From Denitromonas sp. (GTDB taxonomy: Bacteria > Pseudomonadota > Gammaproteobacteria > Burkholderiales > Rhodocyclaceae): a DNA stretch of 64,000 bases. Location: the NCBI RefSeq assembly GCF_034676725.1, contig NZ_JAUCBR010000004.1, positions 1,503,501 to 1,567,500 of the forward strand. Reading direction: 5' to 3'. Under the pieces are notes generated by a model. The model worked only from the letters and a program-made list of their open reading frames with translations. It had not been told where the DNA came from and ran no database searches. Shown here in pieces: positions 17,115-27,464 of this stretch (the first letter of the stretch is position 1; each line of letters begins with the position of its first letter). The position numbers and the translations under genes were made by a program.

Positions 17115-18221
17115 ATGCAACTGCTGACCACCACCCGGGACGCTCTGCTTGGCCCACTCCAGTCGGTGTCCGGCATTGTGGAAAAGCGCCACACCCTGCC
17201 GATCCTGTCCAACGTGCTGATCGAAAAGCATGGTGACCGCCTGACCCTGCTGGCCACCGACATCGAGATCCAGATCCGCACCACCGCCATTGTCACCGGC
17301 GGGCCGGACGACCTCAACATCACCGTGGCCGCGCGCAAGCTGCAGGATATTTTGCGCGCCCTGCCCGGCGACCACGACATCGCCCTGTCGCTCGACGACA
17401 GCCGCATGACGGTCAAGGCCGGCCGCAGCCGCTTCGCGCTGCAGACCCTGCCGGCGGCCGACTACCCGCGCCTGTCTGTGGCCGAGGACGAAGGCGTGCG
17501 CTTTACCGTCTCGCAGCGCGCCTTCAAGAAGCAGCTGGCGCTGGTGCAGTACGCCATGGCCCAGCAGGACATCCGCTACTACCTCAACGGCCTGCTCACC
17601 ATGGTTGATGGCAGCACCCTGCGCATGGTGGCCACCGACGGCCACCGCCTGGCCTACATCGAGAGCCAGATCGACGGCAACTTCCCGCGCACCGACGTCA
17701 TCCTGCCGCGCAAGACCGTGCTCGAGCTGGCCCGCCAGCTGGCCGACGCCGACGAGCCGCTGGAGGTCATCATTGCCGGCAACCAGATCGTCTTCCGCTT
17801 CGGCGACATCGAGCTCATCTCCAAGCTGGTCGACGGCAAGTTCCCCGACTACGAGCGCGTGATCCCGCAGAACCACCCCAAAGAGCTTCGCCTGGCCCGC
17901 CAGCCGCTGCATGCCGCGCTGTCGCGCGTGGCCATTCTCACCAACGAGAAATTCCGCGGCGTGCGCATCGTGCTCTCCAGCGGCAGCCTCAAGATCATCA
18001 GCTCCAACGCCGAGCAGGAAGAGGCCCAGGAAGAGCTCGAAATCGACTACGAGGGTGACGGCCTCGACATCGGCTTCAACGTCACCTATCTGCTCGACGT
18101 GCTCAACAACGTCTCGTCCGACGACGTGCTGGTGCGCCTCAACGACGGCAATTCCAGCGCCCTGATCACCCTCCCCGGCAACGACGCCTTCAAGTATGTC
18201 GTGATGCCGATGCGAATCTGA
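17115..18221 (+). CDS. dnaN: DNA polymerase III sliding clamp (beta subunit)
   Basis: Ring-shaped processivity clamp for DNA polymerase III. The 368-residue length and three repeated clamp folds are typical; recognisable parts include the VEKRHTLPILSNVLIE segment near the start and the C-terminal LPGNDAFKYVVMPMRI, which helps form the peptide-binding pocket. An ACGGAGATTG stretch is the ribosome-binding site. Upstream is dnaA; a small inverted repeat TCGGCA/TGCCGA (17052-17073) lies between them. gyrB follows after 157 bases containing a strong stem-loop. Confidence 0.98.
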   Translation: MQLLTTTRDALLGPLQSVSGIVEKRHTLPILSNVLIEKHGDRLTLLATDIEIQIRTTAIVTGGPDDLNITVAARKLQDILRALPGDHDIALSLDDSRMTVKAGRSRFALQTLPAADYPRLSVAEDEGVRFTVSQRAFKKQLALVQYAMAQQDIRYYLNGLLTMVDGSTLRMVATDGHRLAYIESQIDGNFPRTDVILPRKTVLELARQLADADEPLEVIIAGNQIVFRFGDIELISKLVDGKFPDYERVIPQNHPKELRLARQPLHAALSRVAILTNEKFRGVRIVLSSGSLKIISSNAEQEEAQEELEIDYEGDGLDIGFNVTYLLDVLNNVSSDDVLVRLNDGNSSALITLPGNDAFKYVVMPMRI

Positions 18222-18226
18222 CGGGC

Positions 18227-18257
18227 GCTGGCGCGCCGCCACACGCAGCGCGCCAGC
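18227..18257. repeat. Strong stem-loop between dnaN and gyrB
   Basis: A perfect 10-base inverted repeat, GCTGGCGCGC (18227-18236) and GCGCGCCAGC (18248-18257), with an 11-base loop, begins 6 bases after the dnaN stop. No T-run follows, so it is not a classical terminator; it may protect the dnaN mRNA end or cause partial termination before gyrB. Confidence 0.7.
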
Positions 18258-18378
18258 CGGCCTGTCCGCCATCGCGGGGCCACCGGCCCTGCCCGATGGC
18301 ATGGCGCCCCAGTGGGCGCACCGTGCAGTCTGATGCGTATTGAGGGGCCCTCTGGCGCCCCGGAGTAAAGAGAATCCT

Positions 18379-20862
<2,484 letters not shown>

Positions 20863-20938
20863 TGTTGTCGGGTGCCACCAAAGGTGAGATCTGTGCCAAG
20901 TCGGTGAGATACCTTTGTCTCAGATGATGAGAAGAAAC

Positions 20939-20966
20939 GCAAAAAGCTCCCTCGGGAGCTTTTTGC
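20939..20966. terminator. Bidirectional intrinsic terminator after gyrB
   Basis: GCAAAAAGCTCCC-TC-GGGAGCTTTTTGC is a perfect hairpin whose stem ends in A5/T5, so it can terminate transcription in both directions. It sits between gyrB (stop at 20862) and the convergent metallopeptidase gene (stop at 21000). Confidence 0.92.
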
Positions 20967-20999
20967 ATTTGATTTTCCTGTACTCCGCTGCGCTCGGAC

Positions 21000-21713
21000 T
21001 CAGTACTTCCAGTCCTCATGGCGCACTGGCAATTGGTTGAGCCGAGCACGAAGCTCGCGCCAATGAGGCAGAAACAGATCCATCAAGGCCTGAAAGCGCG
21101 CGTTGTGGGTCGGCTCGAGCAGATGCGTCATTTCATGCACGACGATGTATTCGAGGCATTCGATCGGCTTCTTTGCCAGATCCGTATTCAGGCGAATGAT
21201 GCCGCTGGCCGGGTTGCAGCCACCCCACATGGTTTTCATCCGCCGAACGATGACGCGCCCTACCTCTACCTTGATGATGGGCGCCCATTTGGCGATCAGC
21301 GCTGGTAGCGCCGCACGTACCTGGGCACGGTACCAGGCATCCATGATCGCGTGGCACTTGGCGCCGTCGCTGCCTGGACGGACGCGCAAAACGAGGCGGT
21401 TGCGCTTGATGTCGACCGTCGGCGCGGCATCGTTGTCGACGCGTTCGAGCAGATAGCGCCGGCCCCACAGGAAATGACTTTCCTTATGGCAGTAGTCGCG
21501 TGGCAGCTCTCTGTCCTGGGCCTGGATGCGGCCTTGTTGATTGCGGATCCATGCGAGCCTTGAAATGGCGAACGCCCGTATCGATTCCATGCGCATGTGG
21601 GCGGGCGCAGCAATGCGCACATGCCCGTCCGGCGGGAGGACGGTCAAATGCAGATTCTTGATGTCCTTGCGCACCAGCTCGATCTTCAGATCGCCGAGTT
21701 GGATATCCGCCAT
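21000..21713 (-). CDS. YgjP/M48-like metallopeptidase (DUF45)
   Basis: A 237-residue member of the YgjP (DUF45) group of predicted zinc metallopeptidases. The zinc motif HEMTHLLEPTHNARF (HExxH plus a downstream His) is at about residues 192-206, and the conserved KTMWGGCNP segment precedes it. It lies 3 bases from the hsdR stop codon and is read in the same direction, so it is probably cotranscribed. Genes of this family often accompany type I restriction genes, where their role is not settled. It is the last gene of the restriction island. Confidence 0.87.
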   Translation of the reverse strand: MADIQLGDLKIELVRKDIKNLHLTVLPPDGHVRIAAPAHMRMESIRAFAISRLAWIRNQQGRIQAQDRELPRDYCHKESHFLWGRRYLLERVDNDAAPTVDIKRNRLVLRVRPGSDGAKCHAIMDAWYRAQVRAALPALIAKWAPIIKVEVGRVIVRRMKTMWGGCNPASGIIRLNTDLAKKPIECLEYIVVHEMTHLLEPTHNARFQALMDLFLPHWRELRARLNQLPVRHEDWKY

Positions 21714-21716
21714 GCG

Positions 21717-24700
21717 TCAATATTCCGTCCTGGCGAACACGATGGGAAACAGCCGGTTGACGGCGTCAATGTCCTGCAGGACGTCGTACATGGCCATCTT
21801 GACCAATTGCTCCTTGGCCACCACCCCACGCCAGTCTGCAGGTCGTTTGGTGCGGATTGCTTCATCCAGCAGCAGGGCCAGTGACAGCGCTGCGTCCTCG
21901 CCGTTATAGGGCGCACGTTGATCTTGGGCCCGGTTTGCCGGGACGTAATTCTTGAGATTGTTGTACAGCGCCTGTTTCTCTGGCGTGTCGAGTTCGGCTG
22001 GCGTGTCCGCGCTGCGGCTCGCCTGAACCGAGGTAACCATCTCGGCGACACGCTTCAAGTAGTCCTCATACTCGATCGCCTTTTGCTTGCGCAGGCGGAC
22101 GATCTCGTCGAGCAGGGCGGACATCTTTTCGTAGAAGGCCGGGTCGGTCAGGTGTTCCTTGCTGATCTTGGCGCGAACGTTGTTCTCGATGGTCTCGGCG
22201 ATCGCGTCCCGGTTGCCCTTGAGAGTGCCAAGTTGCCTGGCGATGGCGTCGGCGATGCCGGTCTTGACGATCAGGTCGAGCAGCCCGATGCCGTCGAAGG
22301 GCGATATCTTGCGCGGCGCCTCGGCCTCGATGTAGGTGTCGATCAGATGGCGCATGTCTGCTTCGAAGGGCTTCAGGTCCAGCGTCTCGCCCGAGGCCTT
22401 GCGGACGATCGCGCGCACGTCGAGAAAGTGCTTTTGTTGCGACCTGATGCGCGAAATATCCGCTTCGTCATAACCGGCCGCCGCCAGGTCGTCGGCGATG
22501 TTCCCGTAGGCGCGGACCAGCGCCACCACGCCTTTGTAAAGCGCCACGCGTAGCGGTTCGCGCTCCGCCAGGTCGGTCGGGATCTCGGTGTTGCCGCAAA
22601 AATAGTGCATGTGCTCCAGCGCCGTTTTGGGCGGCGCCACCGGTTCGCACAGCAGGGCCAGCGCCTCCAAGGCCGTGTCCAGGCGGTCCCGCCCCAGCTT
22701 CAGCCGATCCTGCACCATCACTTCCGGGTCCGCGCCGCCGGCGCTGTGATCCAGTTCCGAGGTGTAGACCGCGATGGCGTTCTCTACCTTCCTGAACAGG
22801 TCCTTGTAATCGACGATGTAGCCGAAGTCCTTGTCCTCGCCGTCGAGCCGGTTGGTGCGGCAGATGGCCTGGAACAGGCCGTGGTCCTGCATCGACTTGT
22901 CGATGTAGAGGTAGCTGCACGGCGGTGCATCGAAGCCCGTAAGCAGCTTGTCCACCACGATCAGCAGCTTCATCCGCGCCGGCTGCTTGATGAACAGCGC
23001 CTTGACCCGCTCCTCGTAGGTTTCGGTGCGGCTCTTGCCCGGCGCGGGTTCGACGTCCTTCAGCAGCTCGGCATAGGTCTGATAGATGAGCTGCTTGTCC
23101 GACTCGGTGTTCTCGCCGGTTTCCTCCAGCGACACATCACCCGCCTTGGGGTCGTAGGAGGTCACCACCGCGCACAGCCCCCTGAAGCGCGTCTTCTCGA
23201 ACAGGCGGAAATACTGGCAGGCCTCGTAGATGCTCGAGGCCACCAGGATCGCGTTGCCCCGCTCGGACGACAGGCGCGGTTTGGTGGCGAAATCGAAGAT
23301 GATGTCCTCGACCACCCGTTCCATGCGCGAGCGTGAACTGAGCACCTTCTGCATCGTGCCCCAGTACTTCTTGAGCTCGTCCTTCTGCCAGTCGTTGAGG
23401 GCGCGCGTCTTGGCCTCGAACCACTGGTCAATGCGCTCGGGAGAACCCAGCTGCTGGTCGATGTCCCGCGCCTCGTACACCAGGTCCAGCACCACGCCGT
23501 CTTCCACCGCCTCGCTGAATTTGTAGGTGTGGATGTAGCCGCCGAACACCTCCAGGCTGGTTTCCTTGTCCTTCTTGAGCAGCGGCGTGCCGGTGAAGCC
23601 GATGAATAGCGCTTCGGGCATCACCGCCTTCATCACCTTGTGCAGGCGCCCGCCCTGCGTGCGGTGGCATTCGTCCACGAACACGAAAATCTCCCCCATC
23701 ACCGGCATCGGCTGGGCTTGCAGCTCCTGGATGAAGGCCGCGAACGCCTTGTCCTCCAGCCCGCGCGCCTCCAGCCCGAACTTGTGCACCAGCGAGCACA
23801 GCAGCCGTGGCGTCGCCTGCCCCAGGTGGTGCATCAGGTGCCTGCCGCTGGAGGTGCGCAGCACGGTCTCGCCAGCGTCGGTGAATACCCGTTCGATCTG
23901 CTTGTCCAGCTCATCCCGGTCGGTGACGATCACCACCCGGGCGTGGGGGTTGCTCTCCAGAATCCACTTCGCCAGCAGCACCATCAGGATGCTCTTGCCC
24001 GCCCCCTGCGAATGCCAGATGATGCCGCCACGCTTGTCGAGCACATGGGCCTGCGCCGCCTTGATGCCGAAGTACTGATGCACCCGCGGCAACTTCTTGA
24101 TGCCGCCGTCGAAGAGCACGAAATCGCGCAGCAGCTCGATCAGGCGCGCCTTTTCGCACATCTTGAGCAGGTACTTGTCGAGCTTGAAGCGGCTGTTGTC
24201 CGCCTCGTCCTCCTTCCAGCGCAGGAAGTACTTCTCCGGCGTGCCGATGGTGCCGTAGCGCAACCCCTCGGAATCGTTGCCGGCAAAGATCAGTTGAATG
24301 GTGCTGAAGAACCACGCGTTGAACTCGGGCTGCTGGTTGGACCAACTCTGGCGGATGCCCAGGCCAATGTCGGCGCGGCTGTTCTTCAGCTCCAGCACCC
24401 CGATGGCGATGCCGTTGAGGTAGAGCACGATGTCCGGCCGGCGCTCAAAGCCGCCGCGCAAGGTGACTTCCTCCGCCAGGGCGAAGTCGTTCTTCTCCGG
24501 CGCCTGCCAGTCGATCAGTTGCACCGACTCGGTGACCCGACCGGCCTCCACCTTCACCGGCACACCGTAGCGCAAGCGTTCGTAGACCGCCTTGTTGTTG
24601 TCGTACAGCGAGCGGCGAGGATGGTGCGCGTCCTGGCGCAGCAGGTCGAGCGCCCGGCTGATCTGCGCCTCCGGGTAGCCGGCGCGGCGCAGATAGTCGC

Positions 24701-24836
24701 TCAGCAGGCCTTCCTCGATGTTGCTGTTGCCGGGCCGGTCGGTCCAGTCGCCCAGATAACGAAAACCGAGCTCGTCCTGGAACAGCGCGATGACGCGTTG
24801 CTGGGTGAGGCGTTCAGGCTGGCCGATGGTGCTCAT
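21717..24836 (-). CDS. hsdR: Type I restriction endonuclease subunit R
   Basis: Motor and nuclease subunit of a type I restriction-modification complex; it cuts DNA after ATP-driven translocation from an unmethylated site. The 1039-residue protein has an N-terminal PD-(D/E)xK nuclease (D135, E149 and K151 in the RPDIVLYL...LELKN region), followed by superfamily 2 helicase motifs: Walker A SQGAGKSIL (276-284), DECH (388-391) and TGTPLL. The C-terminal part is a helical HsdM-contact region. Length is normal. Its ATG overlaps the end of the DUF1016 nuclease gene by 4 bases. Confidence 0.97.
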   Translation of the reverse strand: MSTIGQPERLTQQRVIALFQDELGFRYLGDWTDRPGNSNIEEGLLSDYLRRAGYPEAQISRALDLLRQDAHHPRRSLYDNNKAVYERLRYGVPVKVEAGRVTESVQLIDWQAPEKNDFALAEEVTLRGGFERRPDIVLYLNGIAIGVLELKNSRADIGLGIRQSWSNQQPEFNAWFFSTIQLIFAGNDSEGLRYGTIGTPEKYFLRWKEDEADNSRFKLDKYLLKMCEKARLIELLRDFVLFDGGIKKLPRVHQYFGIKAAQAHVLDKRGGIIWHSQGAGKSILMVLLAKWILESNPHARVVIVTDRDELDKQIERVFTDAGETVLRTSSGRHLMHHLGQATPRLLCSLVHKFGLEARGLEDKAFAAFIQELQAQPMPVMGEIFVFVDECHRTQGGRLHKVMKAVMPEALFIGFTGTPLLKKDKETSLEVFGGYIHTYKFSEAVEDGVVLDLVYEARDIDQQLGSPERIDQWFEAKTRALNDWQKDELKKYWGTMQKVLSSRSRMERVVEDIIFDFATKPRLSSERGNAILVASSIYEACQYFRLFEKTRFRGLCAVVTSYDPKAGDVSLEETGENTESDKQLIYQTYAELLKDVEPAPGKSRTETYEERVKALFIKQPARMKLLIVVDKLLTGFDAPPCSYLYIDKSMQDHGLFQAICRTNRLDGEDKDFGYIVDYKDLFRKVENAIAVYTSELDHSAGGADPEVMVQDRLKLGRDRLDTALEALALLCEPVAPPKTALEHMHYFCGNTEIPTDLAEREPLRVALYKGVVALVRAYGNIADDLAAAGYDEADISRIRSQQKHFLDVRAIVRKASGETLDLKPFEADMRHLIDTYIEAEAPRKISPFDGIGLLDLIVKTGIADAIARQLGTLKGNRDAIAETIENNVRAKISKEHLTDPAFYEKMSALLDEIVRLRKQKAIEYEDYLKRVAEMVTSVQASRSADTPAELDTPEKQALYNNLKNYVPANRAQDQRAPYNGEDAALSLALLLDEAIRTKRPADWRGVVAKEQLVKMAMYDVLQDIDAVNRLFPIVFARTEY

Positions 24837-25876
24837 GACTCGCTCGCCGGCAACACCCGCTGACGAGCGTTTGCGATGGCTTGATGCAGCCTGGCCTGCA
24901 GGGCTTCCCGGGGCGGCAGCACGGTCAGATACTCGGCGACATGAATGCCCGCCTTGTCGAGTTCCAGCAACTCGATCTGTTCATGCTTCTTGCCCGCACA
25001 CAGGATGATGCCGATGGGCGGCGCCTCCTGCGGTTCTTGTTCGTGCCTGGCCAGCCAGCGCAGATACAGTTCCATCTGCCCCTTGTCTTCCGCCTTGAAG
25101 TCGCCGAGCTTCAGATCGATCGCCACGAGGCGCCTGAGCTTGCGGTTGTAAAACAGCAGGTCGAGGTAGAAATCGTCGTTGTCGATGGTCAGTCGCTTCT
25201 GGCGCGCCACGAAGCTGAATCCCGCCCCCAGTTCGAGCAGGAACTGCTCCATGTCGCGCAGGATCGCGTCTTCCAGATCCTTTTCGAGATAGCGATCGTT
25301 CAGGCCGAGAAAATCCAGCACATAGGGATCCTTCAACAGCAGATCGGGCGACGGCGTCTGCGTCTGTCGCAGCAGGGCCAGTTCGTGGCGGATCGTCTCT
25401 TCCGGCTTCTTCGAGATCGCGCTGCGCTCATAGAGCATGGAGTTCATTCGCGCCTGCATTTGCCGCGACGACCAGCGTTCGAGGCGGCACATCTCGATGT
25501 AGAAATTCCGCTTCAGCACGTCGTCGACGTAGATCAGCGCCTTGATATGGGTCCAGCTCAATTCTCTCCGCAGTGCGGAGAGATTCGCCTCGTCGGGAAA
25601 AATCTCCGCGACGCGGAGACAATGGCGCAGCTGCTTCTCGCTCCAGCCCCTGCCGTACTCCGTCGCCAGCCGAATCGCCAGCGCCTTGACCACCTCCTGG
25701 CCGTAGGCCGCCCGCTCGCCGACCTCGGCCCGAACGCGCCGCCCCACCTGCCAGTAGAGCAGTGTCAGCTCCGCATTCACGGCCAGCGCCACGCGTTGGC
25801 GTGCGCTGTCGATCAATTGCCGGATGTCGGCCAGCAGGGCCGCGTGGTCGGTGGGCGAGGTGTTCATGCCTGGCAA
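24833..25876 (-). CDS. DUF1016/YhcG-type PD-(D/E)xK nuclease protein
   Basis: A 347-residue protein of the DUF1016 (YhcG) group: an N-terminal helical domain (about 1-190) with the SWTHIKALIYVDD segment, and a C-terminal PD-(D/E)xK nuclease-like domain with NDDFYLDLLFYNRKL and AIDLKLGDFK, which supply the acidic residues and Lys. The family belongs to the PD-(D/E)xK superfamily and is frequent in defence islands. Here it is inside the type I restriction operon, overlapping hsdR by 4 bases. The call is firm by motif; its biochemical role in this locus is not known. The gene starts after a 328-base gap that separates it from hsdS. Confidence 0.9.
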   Translation of the reverse strand: MPGMNTSPTDHAALLADIRQLIDSARQRVALAVNAELTLLYWQVGRRVRAEVGERAAYGQEVVKALAIRLATEYGRGWSEKQLRHCLRVAEIFPDEANLSALRRELSWTHIKALIYVDDVLKRNFYIEMCRLERWSSRQMQARMNSMLYERSAISKKPEETIRHELALLRQTQTPSPDLLLKDPYVLDFLGLNDRYLEKDLEDAILRDMEQFLLELGAGFSFVARQKRLTIDNDDFYLDLLFYNRKLRRLVAIDLKLGDFKAEDKGQMELYLRWLARHEQEPQEAPPIGIILCAGKKHEQIELLELDKAGIHVAEYLTVLPPREALQARLHQAIANARQRVLPASES

Positions 25877-26204
25877 ATACTCCCTATTGTCATTTCGGCA
25901 TCATGCCATGGTCGGGTGCGTGCCCGCTGCCATTCTCAAGCCGTCTCGCACACCTGCTTGATGTAGTGGGGCTGGGCCGCGACATCCATTTCAGGATAAA
26001 AACGGATAAAAGCCCGCAACCTGCGCCCCCAAAGGTGCGTCCCACGAATGCGCAACCCGCCGCCGGGTGCGGCGGTGTGTGGCACGTAGGGCGGGATTCA
26101 TCCCGCCATCGACCGCTGCTGGCGGGATGAATACCGCCCTACGACGACGCGCCGCAACGGTGAAAGTTAAGCGTCCGCCAGCGCCGCCACGGTGTCCGGC
26201 CGGC
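25877..26204. other. Gap between DUF1016 nuclease gene and hsdS
   Basis: This 328-base stretch has no convincing gene. It probably carries the promoter for the DUF1016-hsdR-metallopeptidase unit on the minus strand and holds a long inverted repeat at 26086-26142. The minus strand contains a short open frame starting at 25990 that encodes only 17 residues, with no recognisable match. Confidence 0.6.
26086..26142. repeat. Palindromic intergenic repeat with two mirrored arms
   Basis: Two 22-base arms, GTAGGGCGGGATTCATCCCGCC (positions 26086-26107, shown here only by its halves GTAGGGCGGG and ATTCATCCCGCC) and its near-perfect reverse complement at 26121-26142, flank a 13-base spacer; one mismatch. 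Each arm also contains its own palindrome, GGCGGGAT-TC-ATCCCGCC or its counterpart. This is the form of a REP-like or small mobile repeat. Confidence 0.75.
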
Positions 26205-27464
26205 TCACACCAGCCGGATGCGGCCGGTCAGTAGCGTCTGCATCATGCCCTGCTTGAGGGCGCGGGCCTTGGCAAGTTTGGCGTCGAGGGCGGCGATTTC
26301 GGCGTCCATGTCGGTGAGGACGGTGGCGATGGCGGTTTGTTCTTCGTGGGTTGCCGGAATTTCTATCGCAGTTGCATTGATCAGGCCGGTGTTCAGGTTC
26401 ATTTGAGATCCAGTCTGACCGTGTCGCGACCAATTTCCCTCAATGAACTTGAGGGAGTAGTACAAGAAACGCTGCTCTGCAGCGAGCTTGTCGAATACAA
26501 CAAAGCCGTCATGGATACAGGTATCAAGGCGTGTGATGACCGGAAGACCTACAGTTGCGCAGATGCTCATGATCAGGCTGCCAGCAGCGACTGGGCGACT
26601 GTGCTGCACTCCATTTTCCGACAAGCGCTGGCTTGTCTCGGTCAGGTAGATTCCCGCCTTTGTTACGTCAGAAATGCGAACCCATCCGACGGCAGAGTTT
26701 TCATCAAACCAGATGGGGTCGTCGATTGGGCGCGGCGAGGCGCCGCGCTGAATGGTCGCCGTCTGCCCAAGAGTCGTCTGAACCCACGCCCCGTCAAACC
26801 CCGGCAGCCGCTGTTGGCCGGTGAGCAGGGCCTGCATCGTGCCTTGCTTGATCTGGCGCTTCTTGGCGAGCAGGTGTTCCAGCGATTCGATCAGCGCGTC
26901 CGCGTCACCGAGGGCGTCGGCGATGGCTTGCTGTTCGGAAAGTGTCGGCGGAACCGGGATGGGCAGCGCTTCAAACTTGTCCTTTGGAAGGTGGGCAATG
27001 CTCGTTTGGGTTACGTAGTTTTGGAGCACGCCCGACTGCGAATAGCGCTGCAAGAGGTTGAGCATGAATGTGACGTTATAGCCACGCTTGGGGCGGAGCC
27101 GATGAAGCGCCTTTTGGTAGTAACACTCGCCCAGTGGTTGTTGCCAGATCGCTGCCCTGCCGACTTCACCGCCCTCACATACCAACAAATCGCCTTCGCG
27201 CAATCGGTACCTTTGCAGGTCGTCTGGCGAAAGTCGAATTTCCCCCAGATCCGAAACATCAATGCGCCCCCATTGGACGGCGCGATTGCCCAAGAATGGT
27301 TTCGAGACACCAACGTTTTTCTCAGCATCGAGCATCTTGCCGAGTCGAACTTCGAATTCACCGCCGACGGTAGAGACATCCCAATCCTCCGGAATCTCCC
27401 CCACCTCCGTCTGCTTGTACGCCGGCTTCGCCAGATACTCGGCCCTCGCCTCCCTCACTTCCAT
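26205..27464 (-). CDS. hsdS: Type I restriction-modification specificity subunit S
   Basis: Sets the DNA target of the HsdM/HsdR complex. I start at ATG 27462-27464, 10 bases inside the hsdM end, giving 419 residues; the frame continues upstream only as an antisense-like reading through hsdM. Two target-recognition domains are visible (about 25-170 and 230-370), each followed by a coiled-coil spacer ending in a repeated motif, KQGTMQALLTGQQRL and KQGMMQTLLTGRIRL. TRD starts also match: VGEIPEDWDVSTVG and GAWVQTTLGQ. The recognition sequence would be bipartite but cannot be read from the protein. Base composition is lower in GC than its neighbours, as is usual for this fast-evolving subunit. 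Confidence 0.95.
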   Translation of the reverse strand: MEVREARAEYLAKPAYKQTEVGEIPEDWDVSTVGGEFEVRLGKMLDAEKNVGVSKPFLGNRAVQWGRIDVSDLGEIRLSPDDLQRYRLREGDLLVCEGGEVGRAAIWQQPLGECYYQKALHRLRPKRGYNVTFMLNLLQRYSQSGVLQNYVTQTSIAHLPKDKFEALPIPVPPTLSEQQAIADALGDADALIESLEHLLAKKRQIKQGTMQALLTGQQRLPGFDGAWVQTTLGQTATIQRGASPRPIDDPIWFDENSAVGWVRISDVTKAGIYLTETSQRLSENGVQHSRPVAAGSLIMSICATVGLPVITRLDTCIHDGFVVFDKLAAEQRFLYYSLKFIEGNWSRHGQTGSQMNLNTGLINATAIEIPATHEEQTAIATVLTDMDAEIAALDAKLAKARALKQGMMQTLLTGRIRLV

